DNA of 64,000 nt from Meghimatium bilineatum (taxonomy: Eukaryota; Mollusca; Gastropoda; Stylommatophora; Philomycidae): positions 32,817,735-32,881,734 of the forward strand of contig CM067315.1 in NCBI GenBank assembly GCA_034231615.1, written 5' to 3'. The position numbers were made by a program, and so were the translations under genes. This document shows positions 45,001 to 55,029 of the stretch, piece after piece. The notes beneath the pieces were generated by a model, which was given only the letters and a program-made list of their open reading frames with translations, had not been told where the DNA came from and made no database searches. Numbering within the stretch: the stretch's first letter is position 1; each line of letters starts with the position of its first letter.

Positions 45001-46289
45001 CACACATTGTGAGACAGAGAACATACATTGTGAGACAGAGAACACACATTGTGACACAGAGAATACACATTGTGACACAGAGAACATACATTGTGAGACA
45101 GAGAACATACATTGTGAGACAGAGAACACACATTGTGACACAGAGAATACACATTGTGACACAGAGAACACACATTGTGAGACAGAGAACATACATTGTG
45201 AGACAGAGAACACACATTGTGACACAGAGAACATACATTGTGAGACAGAGAACATACATTGTGAGACAGAGAACATACATTGTGAGACAGAGAACACACA
45301 TTGTGACACAGAGAATACACATTGTGAGACAGAGAACATACATTGTGAGACAGAGAACATACATTGTGAGACAGAGAACATACATTGTGAGACAGAGAAC
45401 ATACATTGTGAGACAGAGAACATACATTGTGAGACAGAGAACACACATTGTGATACAGAGAATACACATTGTGACACAGAGAACATACATTGTGACACAG
45501 AGAACATACATTGTGAGACAGAGAACATACATTGTGAGACAGAGAATACACATTGTGACACAGAGAACACACATTGTGAGACAGAGAACATACATTGTGA
45601 GACAGAGAACACACATTGTGACACAGAGAACATACATTGTGAGACAGAGAACACACATTGTGGGACAGAGAACATACATTGTGAGACAGAGAACACACAT
45701 TGTGACACAGAGAATACACATTGTGACACAGAGAACATACATTGTGAGACAGAGAACATACATTGTGAGACAGAGAACACACATTGTGACACAGAGAACA
45801 TACATTGTGAGACAGAGAACATACATTGTGAGACAGAGAACATACATTGTGAGACAGAGAACATACATTGTGAGACAGAGAACATACATTGTGAGACAGA
45901 GAACATACATTGTGAGACAGAGAACATACATTGTGAGACAGAGAACATACATTGTGAGACAGAGAATACACATTGTGACACAGAGAATACACATTGTGAG
46001 ACAGAGAATACACATTGTGAGACAGATAATACACATTGTGAGACAGAGAATACACGTTGTGAGACAGATAATACACATTGTGACACAGATAATACACATT
46101 GTGACACACAGAATACACATTGTGACACAGAGAATACACATTGTGATAGAGAATACACATTGTGAGACAGATAATACACATTGTGAGACAGAGAATACAC
46201 GTTGTGAGACAGATAATACACATTGTGACACAGAGAATACACATTGTGACACACAGAATACACATTGTGACAGAGAATACACATCCACG
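42022..46289. repeat. 4.3-kb minisatellite of a 21-bp unit (~200 copies)
   Basis: The unit is CATTGTGAGACAGAGAACAT plus A. Common variants are GACAC for GAGAC, CACA for CATA, AATACA for AACATA, and GACGG for GACAG. Because 21 is a multiple of three, the unit opens two plus frames (repeating HCETENI and IVRQRTY) and all three minus frames. This explains frames of 1491, 1454 and 1392 aa. Variants fall on all codon positions without a coding pattern. A higher-order period of 861 bp (41 units) links 42640-43130 with 43500-43990. The right 270 bp is degenerate, with an 18-bp unit near 46145 and a 145-bp duplication. Confidence 0.95.
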
Positions 46290-46440
46290 GTTGGGATAGG
46301 ATTGTATCTTTTGGAGGTACAATTAAAATCCTTCCTATATATGTCGAGGTGTCTGCTATGGCAAAGCAGCCTTTATTTCCACAGCCCATAGAAAGTCTCT
46401 CTGCACTCCTTCACAGGAAAACATGTAGTTACAAAAGTTT
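46290..46440 (-). other. Right flank of the minisatellite, possibly LINE-derived
   Basis: The minus strand stays open for ~100 bp beyond the last repeat (ADTSTYIGRILIVPPKDT in one frame). The residues match no family I can name. By position it could be the part of the LINE upstream of the RNase H domain at 41440-42021, but this is inference. Confidence 0.3.
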
Positions 46441-46590
46441 TAAGTTTTTGTTGTTTATGTGTTTCTTGGAAAAGGTCCCAGTTGGACCATAAAGTAGATA
46501 AAAAGGTCTTTGCTCTTTTGTTTATTACTATTTATTTATTTTTTACATTGATAGTTAGGCTATAACAGTAACCATTAGTATTTCATACAG
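46441..46590 (+). mobile_element. Penelope-type terminal sequence with hammerhead-like motif, second copy
   Basis: CTTGGAAAAGGTCCC and GTTGGACCATAAAG at 46464-46496 repeat the 37044 motif with the same GGTCC/GGACC stem and a different loop (CAGTT for CTGTT). The downstream AT tail (TTATTTATTTTTTACATTGATAG) also matches. Confidence 0.5.
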
Positions 46591-46660
46591 CTTTTGTGAC
46601 TTGGAGATTTTAAAAAATCACAACTTCTGCAGTAGATAAATTGAGCTGCATGCAACGCAC

Positions 46661-46704
46661 TGAGGGGCACCCCTATGAGGTTCATACTGGGGGCCTCTCA
46701 GTGT
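46661..46704. repeat. Imperfect inverted repeat
   Basis: ACTGAGGGGC at 46661 and GCCTCTCAGT at 46695 pair over 10 bp with one mismatch. An inner AGGGGCACCCCT adds a second small hairpin. No further context. The sequence to 47060 shows nothing recognisable. Confidence 0.55.
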
Positions 46705-47063
46705 GTAGACTGAAGATAGTTGGATGTAGCGATTTATGCATCTTATCAAAATTTCGTTTTATAACTATTGTATGGTGTGTTTAGTTACAAATGTGGCCAC
46801 GTCTCTTCGTAATTAACCAAAATTTCATAATAAGAATTCCTAAGACACATTCATTTTGTGATGTTTTTTTGTTCAGTGGGACAGTTTTATAATCAACACC
46901 ATGCTAGCAATGCCAGAAATGGTCTTTAATAGTCTCGCAGCAAAGAAAAATCATTACATCTGAAATGAAATATATGTGAAATGAGAAAAGCTGTAATGAT
47001 TGCTAAATTAGATAAAATAAGAAATAAAGCAATTAGGAAAAGGGTAGTTATAATATAATGTAT

Positions 47064-47440
47064 TGAACATATCAAAAGACAGCAAGTCAAATGGTTCGGT
47101 CACATGAGAATGAGCCAAAATACCAATAAGAGCATATAACAAAAGAATATCCGAACATAAAGCCACAGGCAAACCACGAAAACGGTGGATAGAAAAAATC
47201 AAGATAACCTTGAACAAATATGGACTCAATTCAACCAAGGTGACACATCTGGCCCTGGATCGACAACACTCCATCCGAGTAGAACGCTCCTTCATTTGGG
47301 CATTTGCATTAAGCCGAAGTCTCCTGGGTATGAAAGAGCGCTCATAAAAACCACCTCGCTGCACATAGGAAGTAAAAGCTAATCGCTTGCAATTCCTGGC
47401 GCTAGAAAGAAAGAAGAACGGCAGGTGTGAATACTATCAA
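47064..47440 (+). pseudogene. LINE C-terminal remnant with 3' tail
   Basis: EHIKRQQVKWFGHMRM (47070s) and, after a frameshift, RAYNKRISEHKATGKPRKRW followed by IEKIKITLNKYGL and STKVTHLALDRQ match the KWFGH...R..GRPRKRW.D.I signature that follows the RT domain of many animal LINEs. The 3' part (CTCCTGGGTATGAAAGAGCG, CACATAGGAAGTAAAAGC, TGCAATTCCTGG) ends in a GAAAGAAAGAAGAA tail. The same 3' tail, in reverse, is at 58955-59100. Confidence 0.7.
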
Positions 47441-47497
47441 CCATAATTCACCTGGAGAAAGACAATAGCTTTTTAAAATAGATTTAGCAAAGTCCCG

Positions 47498-47690
47498 GAT
47501 GACTGGTTAAATGTAACTGTAGGGAGCTAGTCTAAGATGATTGGTTAAATGTAACTGTAGGGAGCAAGTCCAATATGACTGGTTAAATGTAACTGTAGGG
47601 AGCAAGTCCAATATGACTGGTTAAATGTAACTGTAGGGAGCAAGTCCAAGATCACTGGTTAAATGTAACTGTAGGGAGCAATGCTAGTAT
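47498..47690. repeat. 38-bp tandem repeat, five units
   Basis: GGTTAAATGTAACTGTAGGG starts at 47505, 47543, 47581, 47619 and 47657, an exact 38-bp period. Linkers read AGCAAGTCCAATATGACT with small changes. Confidence 0.95.
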
Positions 47691-47840
47691 CTAGGAAGTC
47701 TGTTACTTTAGAGAGGTCTTTGCTGTGACCATCCTGCATTTTTGAGACAAACTGTTAGGAAAAAAGGGTTGATTCACTACCAGAAGTTCAAGCATGATTT
47801 CTTCCCAGAAGTCATTGCGGAAAAAAATCATGAGGATTGG

Positions 47841-48018
47841 TATAGTGGAATTCCTCTATAGAGAATCCTTTTATAACACATTTCCCTATATAGCAACACA
47901 TTTAAAAATCCCCAATTATATTTATTCTTTATTGTTTGTACTGTACATGATAAATTTCTGTTATTACATACATATTTTGTTGGTCTGGACCAAGTTGTTA
48001 TAAGGGGATTCCACTATA
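47841..48018 (+). mobile_element. Palindromic MITE (178 bp), pogo/Tigger-like ends
   Basis: The left end TATAGTGGAATTCCTCTATA and right end (reverse complement) TATAGTGGAATCCCCTTATA form ~20-bp terminal inverted repeats with a TA at each edge, as expected of Tc1/mariner-pogo class MITEs. The interior is AT-rich (TTATTCTTTATTGTTTG, TTATTACATACATATTTTGT). The 69-aa frame inside is not a gene. A relative with an amplified interior is at 61449-62118. Confidence 0.75.
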
Positions 48019-48300
48019 ATAAACCCTACATCTTCTTAGTTTCCTCCCATAGCATACATGGCAGATTGTAGTATTATTCGTCTTTGCTCCACCATTGAAT
48101 CACTGTAACACAAGCAGTTAATTTTCTTTATAAAAATATAGCATAACTTTCTGTAATATTTAGAATTTACTGAATGGCTTTTTGCATCTTGCAGACGATC
48201 ATTAAGAAAACAAACAAAAACATGCCAATGAGCCTTTTCTCTCAGTAATGGAAGACTTTCTAAGCGATCATGTTGTTAAAGCAACAGACGATGTATGTTT

Positions 48301-48640
48301 TCATCTTTCCCTTTTATCTTGCTTATCTTTTATTATATTGTTCCTAAACAACATCGCTCCAGCCAGCACGCAGATTGTGCATTCAGACAGCTCAAGTTTT
48401 GGCCATGTTTGCCAAATTTTGAAGAAATCTTTCATTGATGACTTACAAATGTCTTTGTACCTCAGCATGGGACTACCACAGGCCATCAGAAGCTTCTCTG
48501 AATAGTACTTATTGTGGAATGCGACAATTTGGCATTCTGTGGACAATCTCTTTTTATTAAGTGTTTCCATGGCAGATGGTAGCTGAGTGTGGCGTAAAAG
48601 TTCTATATTGGTGATTTTATCGAGCCATTTAATGTAAGAT
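48301..48640 (-). pseudogene. LINE C-terminal remnant
   Basis: The minus strand reads YIKWLDKITNIELLRHTQLPS, then METLNKKRLS and ACGSPMLRYKDICKSSMKDF. The KITN.E.L...LPS..... and RYKD.CK..MK patterns are typical of the region after the RT domain in animal LINEs. The usual RW.GH..RM segment between them is garbled. Frame is kept for most of its length but the ends are lost. Confidence 0.65.
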
Positions 48641-48814
48641 TTTGCTGAGGCATCTTAGCTGAAAGGTGTTTAGTCTCCTCTCATGTCTTGTGTAGGTTGT
48701 CCATGTTTCAGATCATAATATAGTTTAGATTACCTTGTTGTGAACCAGACATTAGTCATTTCAGTAATATTCTCTTGTATGGCTGGTCGATTATACTATC
48801 GATATAATCACAGA

Positions 48815-49020
48815 CGTACACTGTTCAGCAGATGTGGTAAAAACATTGAATGTATTAGTTACCAAAGCCAAAGGTGTCAGGTCATTGGTTCAAATAAAAC
48901 GGCAACACAACACATTTCCGTTGTGTGAACTACATTCTGTTGGAAATCTTGTAGGATCACTGTGCTACTATAAGAGATATCCATGGGAGTTTGAGAACAA
49001 ACAGAATAAAAAAAGACCTA
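48815..49020 (+). repeat. Dispersed repeat R1, decayed copy
   Basis: GTGTCAGGTCATTGG, AATAAAACGGCAACAC, ACATTTCCGTTGTGTGAAC and GGGAGTTTGAGAACAAACAG match the 50943-51105 element at the same spacing. The GAA tail is reduced to AGAATAAAAAAAGA. Confidence 0.65.
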
Positions 49021-49085
49021 TATAGTGTATAAACAGATAAACAGAAAACAAACATTGCATTTTTTGTTCAAAACGTATTTAGATT

Positions 49086-49165
49086 TGCACACTAACATTT
49101 CTTTCCTCACACATTAACATTTCTTTCCTCACACATTAACATTTCTTTCCTCACACATTAACTTA
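49086..49165. repeat. 22-bp tandem repeat
   Basis: CACACATTAACATTTCTTTC recurs three and a half times. Confidence 0.9.
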
Positions 49166-49199
49166 GCAAATGTTTGTAGTGCTTAGGTGGCAGGAGTAA

Positions 49200-49380
49200 G
49201 TTCACCCTACAACTTACAGCTGTATATTTCCATGTGACAAGACTAAAAAACCTTGGCGGCGATATCCACAGAACTGTAAGTCAATAAATATTCCAATCTT
49301 ACAGTGAGTTCTAAATATGACAGGTCTGAAAAAATCTTGGCGGAGACACAGAACTGTTAAGTCAATAAATCTAAATTAAC
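49200..49380. repeat. ~80-bp diverged direct duplication
   Basis: Two diverged copies share CTTGGCGG, CACAGAACTGT and AAGTCAATAAAT. Confidence 0.6.
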
Positions 49381-49619
49381 ATTTTCATTTTCTTGTTTTG
49401 TGTTTTACTAACTCTAACCTTGTGAAGTAATCAAATATCACCAAGGTACTTATATATTCATATTATGTATCCATTCCTCTTTCCAATGATATATTACACA
49501 TACACTATTTATCAATATTAGTATGTCAAGTGATACAATGAAAAACATTAGTAAGGAAATTTTTCTACTCCTGAAAATTAATTTGGTCCACACCTAAAAA
49601 TAATCAAGTCCTGAAAGAG

Positions 49620-49985
49620 TTAAATAGGTAGTTAATTAGTAAATTTAATAAATAGGTAATTAATTAACTAGTTAGTTTGTTAGATAATTTGTTAATTAGT
49701 GTGTTTGATTATTCGTTGATTTATTTGTTAAATATTTAGTTTCCTTGGAGGGTTCGTTATTTTGTTAGTTAGATAATTTGCGTGCTTGCTAAACTGTTCA
49801 GTAGCTAGTTTGTATGTTTGTTAGATTGTACGTTGGTTTGTTTGTTATATAGTTAGCTTGTTAGATAGTCAGGTAGGTAGTTTGTTAGTTAGTTAGATAG
49901 TTTGTATGTTAGTTAACTAGTAACTCGGTTTCTTTGTAAGATAGTTAATTAGTTGTTTAGGTTAGTTAAATAATGAGTCCTCATG
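49620..49985. repeat. GTTA/TAGT-rich low-complexity tract
   Basis: Irregular repetition of TTAGTTAG, TTTGTTAG and GATAGTT over ~360 bp, a decayed tetranucleotide array. The 49381-49619 stretch before it shows nothing recognisable. Confidence 0.8.
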
Positions 49986-50089
49986 TCGTCATTAATGCAC
50001 TCTACACACATCCATATATATCCCGACCTATTCATTATTTTTATGAAACATGAATGTCATATATGTGTGTTTGTTTGTTTTTCGTTCGC

Positions 50090-50715
50090 TCGATTGTAAC
50101 CATCACGGATATCCGTGCGATTTCCGCCGGGAGCGTGATTACGTTGTGCCACCGTTATGCGCCTTGTAGGCCTAGCACATCCGATTTCGGCATGCCTTGA
50201 CAATTCGGGTGGGCTACCCTTAGCCTGTGACAGCCTCTATATCTGTCTCCAGGCACGCGTAGTGGAGACTCATCGACCAGACGATTTTTTGCTCTCGTCT
50301 GACTCGAACGAGGTGTTCCACTGTCTATGAACTTGCCTCGTGTAATTGGACGTGCTGTGCCTGTGCCCATTGGGTACTGAACCGTTTCTCATCCGTGAGC
50401 CTGGTTCCTTAAGGGGAAGAACTCAACAGAGGAGTTGGAGCCTGGCTCTTTCGCCCTCTTAGCCGAGGTGTCATTCACCGACATCGTGTACCCCTTGTCC
50501 AAGTTCGAGTCTCGCACCACGCGTTTGAGAGCAAGGCGTTCTCGAGCTGAGCGTCCTTGTCCCAATAGCGCCTGAGCCCATCAGGTACTGAACCCTTTCT
50601 CTCTTCAAGTGTATTTCCGGTGTAGGAAAACCTGACAGTAGAGTTGGGCCAGGGCTAAATCGTTGTTCCTTTTGTGCCTGAGCGCATCGAGTACGGAACC
50701 CTTTCTCTTCGCGAG
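50090..50715 (+). repeat. Dispersed repeat R2, several partial copies
   Basis: CATTGGGTACTGAACCGTTTC (50368), CATCAGGTACTGAACCC (50579) and CATCGAGTACGGAACCC (50688) are diverged copies of one motif, each followed by TCTC..GAG and, twice, by GAGTTG. A B-box-like GTTCGAGTCTCG lies near 50501. Related sequence is at 59190-59620. Probably SINE-type, family not identified. Confidence 0.5.
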
Positions 50716-50719
50716 CATA

Positions 50720-50942
50720 TTTAATGTCATATATAACATTAGAACATAATATATAACATTACAATATCACATATAACATTAGAAAATCATATTTAAGTAT
50801 AGAACGTCATATATAACATTACAATGTCATATTTAACATTAGAACATGATAGTTAACACTAGAACGTCATATATACCATTAGAACGTCATATATAACTTT
50901 ATAACGTAATTTTTGACATTCAAATGTCATATACAACATTTC
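50720..50942. repeat. ~20-bp minisatellite, left part
   Basis: About 11 units of TCATATATAACATTAGAACG with point changes. The array continues at 51106-51145 on the other side of an inserted repeat. Confidence 0.88.
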
Positions 50943-51105
50943 CGCCGAAGACGGATGTGTCTGGTCATTGGCGCAAATAAAACGGTGACACGACGCATTT
51001 CCATTCTCTGGACTACATCCTGCTGGAAATCTAGTAGGAAAATGGTCCTGCTACAAGGGAGATCCAGCAGGAGTTGGAGAATGAACGCTGAAGAAGAAGA
51101 AGAAA
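50943..51105 (+). mobile_element. Dispersed repeat R1 inserted in a minisatellite
   Basis: GACGGATGTGTCTGGTCATTGG, GACACGACGCATTTCC, GGACTACATCCTGCTGG and CAGCAGGAGTTGGAGAATG end in GAAGAAGAAGAAG, a GAA tail as in some LINE and SINE 3' ends. The minisatellite unit is interrupted at its left edge and resumes at its right (ATATAACATTAGAACG), which fixes the element's ends at ~163 bp. Related copies or pieces: 21400-22330, 30358-31290, 48815, 56650 and 62930. Confidence 0.75.
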
Positions 51106-51450
51106 TATAACATTAGAACGTCATATATAACACTTGAATATCAAGTAAAAGAAAACGATGGTAAGCACCCCAATCTTTTTTAGGGGGAGGGCTGTCATAA
51201 TTTTCGTCAACAATTGTGTGCCAATCCACCGCTCCCCCACTCCAATCAACAATTGTAAAGTGTTTAGGGACTTCTTAAATATGTGAATCTGCTTAATTAA
51301 GTAAAAAAAAAACCTTGCGCCCTAATACATTTTAGCAGACAATAATGGAAATAAACAGAAAATTTTGCACACTTTTTGAAAAAAGCTTCTAATCCAAACA
51401 ATTTAATTGGTGTATTTAAAAAGTTTTTGCCGTCAACTTTCGTCTATCTT

Positions 51451-51478
51451 TCTCCCCCCCCCCCCCCTCCCCGCGGAC
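51451..51478. repeat. Poly-C tract
   Basis: About 15 C in a row followed by TCCCCGCGG. The surrounding 51146-51880 has nothing else recognisable. Confidence 0.9.
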
Positions 51479-51889
51479 CCGTTACGACAACTGTCAAACT
51501 ACGAGTATTTTCAGACATCCTCACCTAATTGTTAACGTAATTTATGGAATCTGAAGGTAAAACTAATGGAAATAAATGTAGCAGTTTTTCGCAACATTTC
51601 TCCCAAACCGAAGTGGAAACTTAATATTAAATTATCACCCCTTCAAGCAAACTCTTATCAGCTGCACCGTATATGTATATTGTGTACAGAATACAGAAAA
51701 TCTGTACACGTATTGACAGATGAAGAACGAACAGTGACCTCAGACAAACCGCTCTTTACATGACAATATTGAATTAGATGTTTGGTAGTTGCTTGCAGAA
51801 GTTGTGTATAACTGTATAGAAGTGACAGACTCTGTCGCGTGTTTGTTATTCGTCCGTCACAAGTAATAATGATTATTTATAAAGTTCAC

Positions 51890-52215
51890 TTTATGAAATT
51901 ATTTTAACATTATACTCTTGACAATGAGTGCGCAAATGAATAATAAACCCTATTCTGGCCGCAAAGATCATTGGACACGCATGGCATGGCTTCTGTATGT
52001 GATTTTCTTTTCTACATCTGACTTTCTAGCTACTCTCTGCTGTTGAGCTGCTGTATCTCTTATATTTTCACAAGATGATGCTACGTTTTTAACGGTAGAG
52101 CACCATGCAGCTCTGTTTTGAGCAGCGTCTTTCCGTGTATCATGGTTTATGGCAATGGCTTTCAGTAAGGTCTTTAACGAGTTCTTGTTACACTTCTTGT
52201 GTCCGCCTGTCCACA
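51890..52215 (-). pseudogene. LINE 3' end: RT tail and C2H2 finger
   Basis: On the minus strand LKAIAINHDTRKDAAQNRAAW, then CSTVKNVASSCENIRDTAAQQ and RVARKSDVEKK match the terminal segment of an animal LINE protein (..I....W...A.DR..WR..V..G). After a +1 frameshift follows CHACPMIFAARIGFIIHLRTH. This has the C-x2-C and H-x3-H pattern of a C2H2 zinc finger, with the F..RIG..SH.RTH wording common at the C terminus of such LINE proteins. Only the frameshift separates finger and tail. The rest of the element is absent. Confidence 0.72.
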
Positions 52216-52343
52216 ATTAGAGCTCATGCATCTCTACAGCTCATCATAGAATATCTTTGAAAGACGACGATTGGGCATGATATGCGTGAACTGTCCAGCG
52301 AATCTGTGACTATATTAGAATAGTGTCGATGGTGTGTAGCAAA

Positions 52344-52513
52344 AGTTTAAATGAGTCATCAACTGTTGTGCAGTAACAGTTTATATGCGCATCAATTGTT
52401 GTGTAGTAGCAATATCTAAGCGTCACCAATTGTTATGCAGCAGTAACAGTTGAAATGCATCATCAGTTATTGTGTAGTAACAATTTAGATGATTCATCAA
52501 TTGTTGTGTAGTT
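52344..52513. repeat. ~40-bp tandem repeat, four to five diverged units
   Basis: CATCAATTGTTGTGTAGTA and variants recur about every 38-44 bp. Confidence 0.8.
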
Positions 52514-52670
52514 TAAGGAACCCACAATGACCTAAAACAAAATAATTGTTTTATGCATAACCAATATCAGACTGAGACTGCATGTACAGTGACTTATCGC
52601 AAACGGGGAAGAATACTATCTCTTCTATATCTTTTTGAACATTCTACACTGTCTCTCACCTACATAATCC

Positions 52671-52700
52671 CTCTTCCCCCCCCCCCACCTCTCTCTCTCA
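52671..52700. repeat. Poly-C/CT tract
   Basis: CCCCCCCCCCACC followed by CTCTCTCTC. Confidence 0.85.
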
Positions 52701-52951
52701 TCCCTCTGAACCATTTCGCGTTTCTCCTCATACACCTCTTTAGAGTCCAATTGATTTATTTCTCGAGCTATACCAAACACTTCTATCGACATTTTCATCT
52801 TTTTGAGACATTACAAAAGAAATTGAATGAAGTCTCACTACGTAGTGAGTCCCACTTTGAGATATGCCAGATAGTTCTACATTTGTGTTATGACAGATCA
52901 TCAAGTAGGGGGTATAGGGATGAGGGAGACAATCACAAATGCTCTTCTGTA

Positions 52952-52954
52952 ACG

Positions 52955-52997
<43 letters not shown>

Positions 52998-53012
52998 ATG
53001 TATATATATGCC
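52952..53012. repeat. (TA)n(TG)n microsatellite
   Basis: TATATATA tract followed by GTGTGTGT and TATGTATATATATG. Confidence 0.93.
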
Positions 53013-53099
53013 TGTGTGTGTGGCATATAAGGTGTTTGAGGTAGGATGATTATACTTGTACAGTATATGAAGAGACCTAACACCAGTGTATATAACCAG

Positions 53100-53260
53100 G
53101 TTAGTTATTTACAAGTAGATCCAGGAAAAGGGTAATCAAGTTTTGCTATTACTTGATAACACACATAATGAAACACATAAATCAACGTTTCGACCAAAAT
53201 GCCTTTATCAAGACAGACAATTGAAACAAAATTAAAACATATAACAGAAAGCGAACAGTG
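53100..53260 (-). mobile_element. Penelope-type terminal repeat with hammerhead-like motif
   Basis: On the minus strand CTTGATAAAGGCATTTTGG and TCGAAACGTTGATT lie at 53183-53213: a TTGATAA box, a short stem with loop (GGC..GTC) and GAAAC followed by GUU. It is downstream of and on the same strand as the GIY-YIG endonuclease fragment at 53395, the expected place of a Penelope terminal repeat. The core differs from the active CUGANGA at two positions, so self-cleavage is doubtful. Confidence 0.6.
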
Positions 53261-53394
53261 ATAACATCGACGGTCACATTGATATGAGTAGTATGGATTG
53301 ACCGGAAGAGGCGAAATGACACCGGACAAGGAAAATAGAAAAATTACAACAAATATGTGACACGAAACAAACAGAAACTATGAATCTACTAAAG

Positions 53395-53830
53395 TCATAC
53401 ATGAGACAGGCGCTCATTAATGCCGTCGGGTTTAAGAGTGCCATATTGATAAATGTAGCGGTTCTCAAGCGCCAGACGGTCGTCAGAGAAGCACGACCTA
53501 ATGGCCATAACCTGAATGTCCTGGGCGCCCTGGTGGCCCGTGCCATTAAAGTGGACGTCAACAGGCAAACCGGAATGGTTTTCTATGCTGTACAGATGTT
53601 CGCAGAATTGGTCTGCGAGTCTCCTTACAGTTTCACCTATATATGTCATGGCGCAACGCTTGCATATGATGGCATAGATAACGTTGCGGGTCACACATGT
53701 GAAGCTCTCCTCAATGGTGAAGGTGGCTTTAGGGAATGCATCCGTGATGGCAAGCGGCTAGAATTTACAACCTGAGATGCATATATCACAATGCTGTCTG
53801 TTCTGAACAGGCGTATGGCGATCGTAATGG
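53395..53830 (-). pseudogene. Penelope-like element GIY-YIG endonuclease domain
   Basis: Reading on the minus strand: NDCHYDRHTPVQNRQHCD, GCKF, stop (about 53758), LAITDAFPKATFTIEES, FTCVTRNVIYAIICKRC, AMTYIGETVRRLADQFCEHL, PVDVHFNGTGHQ, RLALENRYIYQYGTLKPDGIN. The IY...YIGET pair is the GIY-YIG core. The Arg in TVRRL and Glu in RLALEN sit at the usual catalytic positions, and CKRC plus the upstream Cys/His residues fit the linker of Penelope-like retroelements. The YIG block through the end (about 100 aa) is open, which suggests a young or slowly decaying copy, but the reverse transcriptase that should precede it is absent. The frame has no Met at its start; it is the C-terminal part of a longer protein. 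Confidence 0.88.
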
Positions 53831-54240
53831 CAGTCGTTGGAACCTATCTGCCAGTAGAGGATGCAGAATTTCTATGTACAAGTCCCGCGATTGTGTTTTA
53901 CTATTTTGACGTCCTGGAATTTTAGGTTCCCAGTGTCGATTCGACTCCTGGAAACTGTCTGTTTCGATTATCAGTTATCCAAAGAGAATCCTGTTTTACT
54001 TGGAGAACTTCCACCGTCTCCCAACGTAGAGCTATTTCAGCTATCCCTCCAACAACTCCTATCTAAATAAAAAAATTACCACTTCTACTAAAACTTATAA
54101 TTCAAATATAGCTATGCGGGAGTTATTTCCCGTACTACGCTATTCGGCTTACAGCCGACACTTCCAACCTCTCAGGTTGCGGTCCGTTTTCGAATCCTGG
54201 TCCGATCTCTAATTCTGCAACATCCATAAGTTCTCTCCAT
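53831..54240. other. No gene; possible tRNA-like trace
   Basis: TTTTCGAATCCTGGTCCG near 54192 resembles a B box, but no paired arms or A box are clear. The rest is unassigned. Confidence 0.3.
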
Positions 54241-54244
54241 CTTT

Positions 54245-54505
54245 GCGAAAAACTCCTGACCAATCGAAATGCTTATACACCTCACATTCTCCCATCTGTC
54301 CTCACCCGCGCCCATATGTAAATTCTACACAAAGGTGTGACAAGTCATTAAATAAACAATTGCACATTCATACATTCTTTGGACATCCTAAAAACTTCAG
54401 ACCAATAAAAATGCTTATATATCTCACATGCTCCCATGTGTCCTCACCTGCGATCATATGTACATTCTACACAAAGGTGTAACACGTCCTTAAATAAACA
54501 CACGT
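54245..54505. repeat. ~142-bp direct duplication
   Basis: GACCAATCGAAATGCTTATA (54255) and GACCAATAAAAATGCTTATA (54398) head two ~142-bp units. Both contain TCCTCACC, CATATGTA and ATTCTACACAAAGGTGT. The frame across them (79 aa) shows the same duplication and is not a known protein. Confidence 0.8.
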
Positions 54506-55020
54506 TTGCACGTTAATAATTTTTCTGGCTGTCTACCTGGTCGCTTGTTGTCACGACAGAATCTGACCAAGAATGTTAATTGGGTCGCCGGTCTATTTTT
54601 GCATTTGCGCATCGCCTCATCTGTAATTGTTATTTCAGTTCTGATGCTGGTGGAGAGGCTTGTGCAGGGTTTTCCTTCTTGCTAAAATGTGCCTACACAA
54701 ACTCTGACACATGCCTTCCAATGCCCAATAAAAACTTACGTAATAAATGTTTCCTTATGGTCTATCCGCTCCAAGGTTCCACATCTCTCTAATACTTCGT
54801 GCCGAAACCGGCTACATGCCCCACTATCAGCTTTACAAATTAATAACTTCAATTTAAATACATTAATGACATGTGTGGCCTCGTGTCCTACCAATTTCTC
54901 GCACACCACAAACAAGGAAATAAAAAATTTTAACTTGCGCGCATAATATCTTTATATATAGTAACTATAATTCAAAAGTCGAAACGATCGCAGTGGGTCT
55001 AGAGTTGAGAACAGTATCAA
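54506..55020. other. No recognised gene
   Basis: Moderately AT-rich. The 70-85 aa plus-strand frames here have no signature I recognise. Confidence 0.4.
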
Positions 55021-55029
55021 CTCTTAATA

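Noticed and set aside
41916-46391. 1491-aa plus-strand frame and the 1454-, 1392-, 979- and 741-aa partners
   Set aside because: All are products of the 21-bp unit, which opens five frames at once. No frame shows coding bias, and the flanks are a dead LINE on the opposite strand.
53380-53775. 131-aa plus-strand frame over the Penelope fragment
   Set aside because: It is the antisense shadow of the GIY-YIG coding strand.
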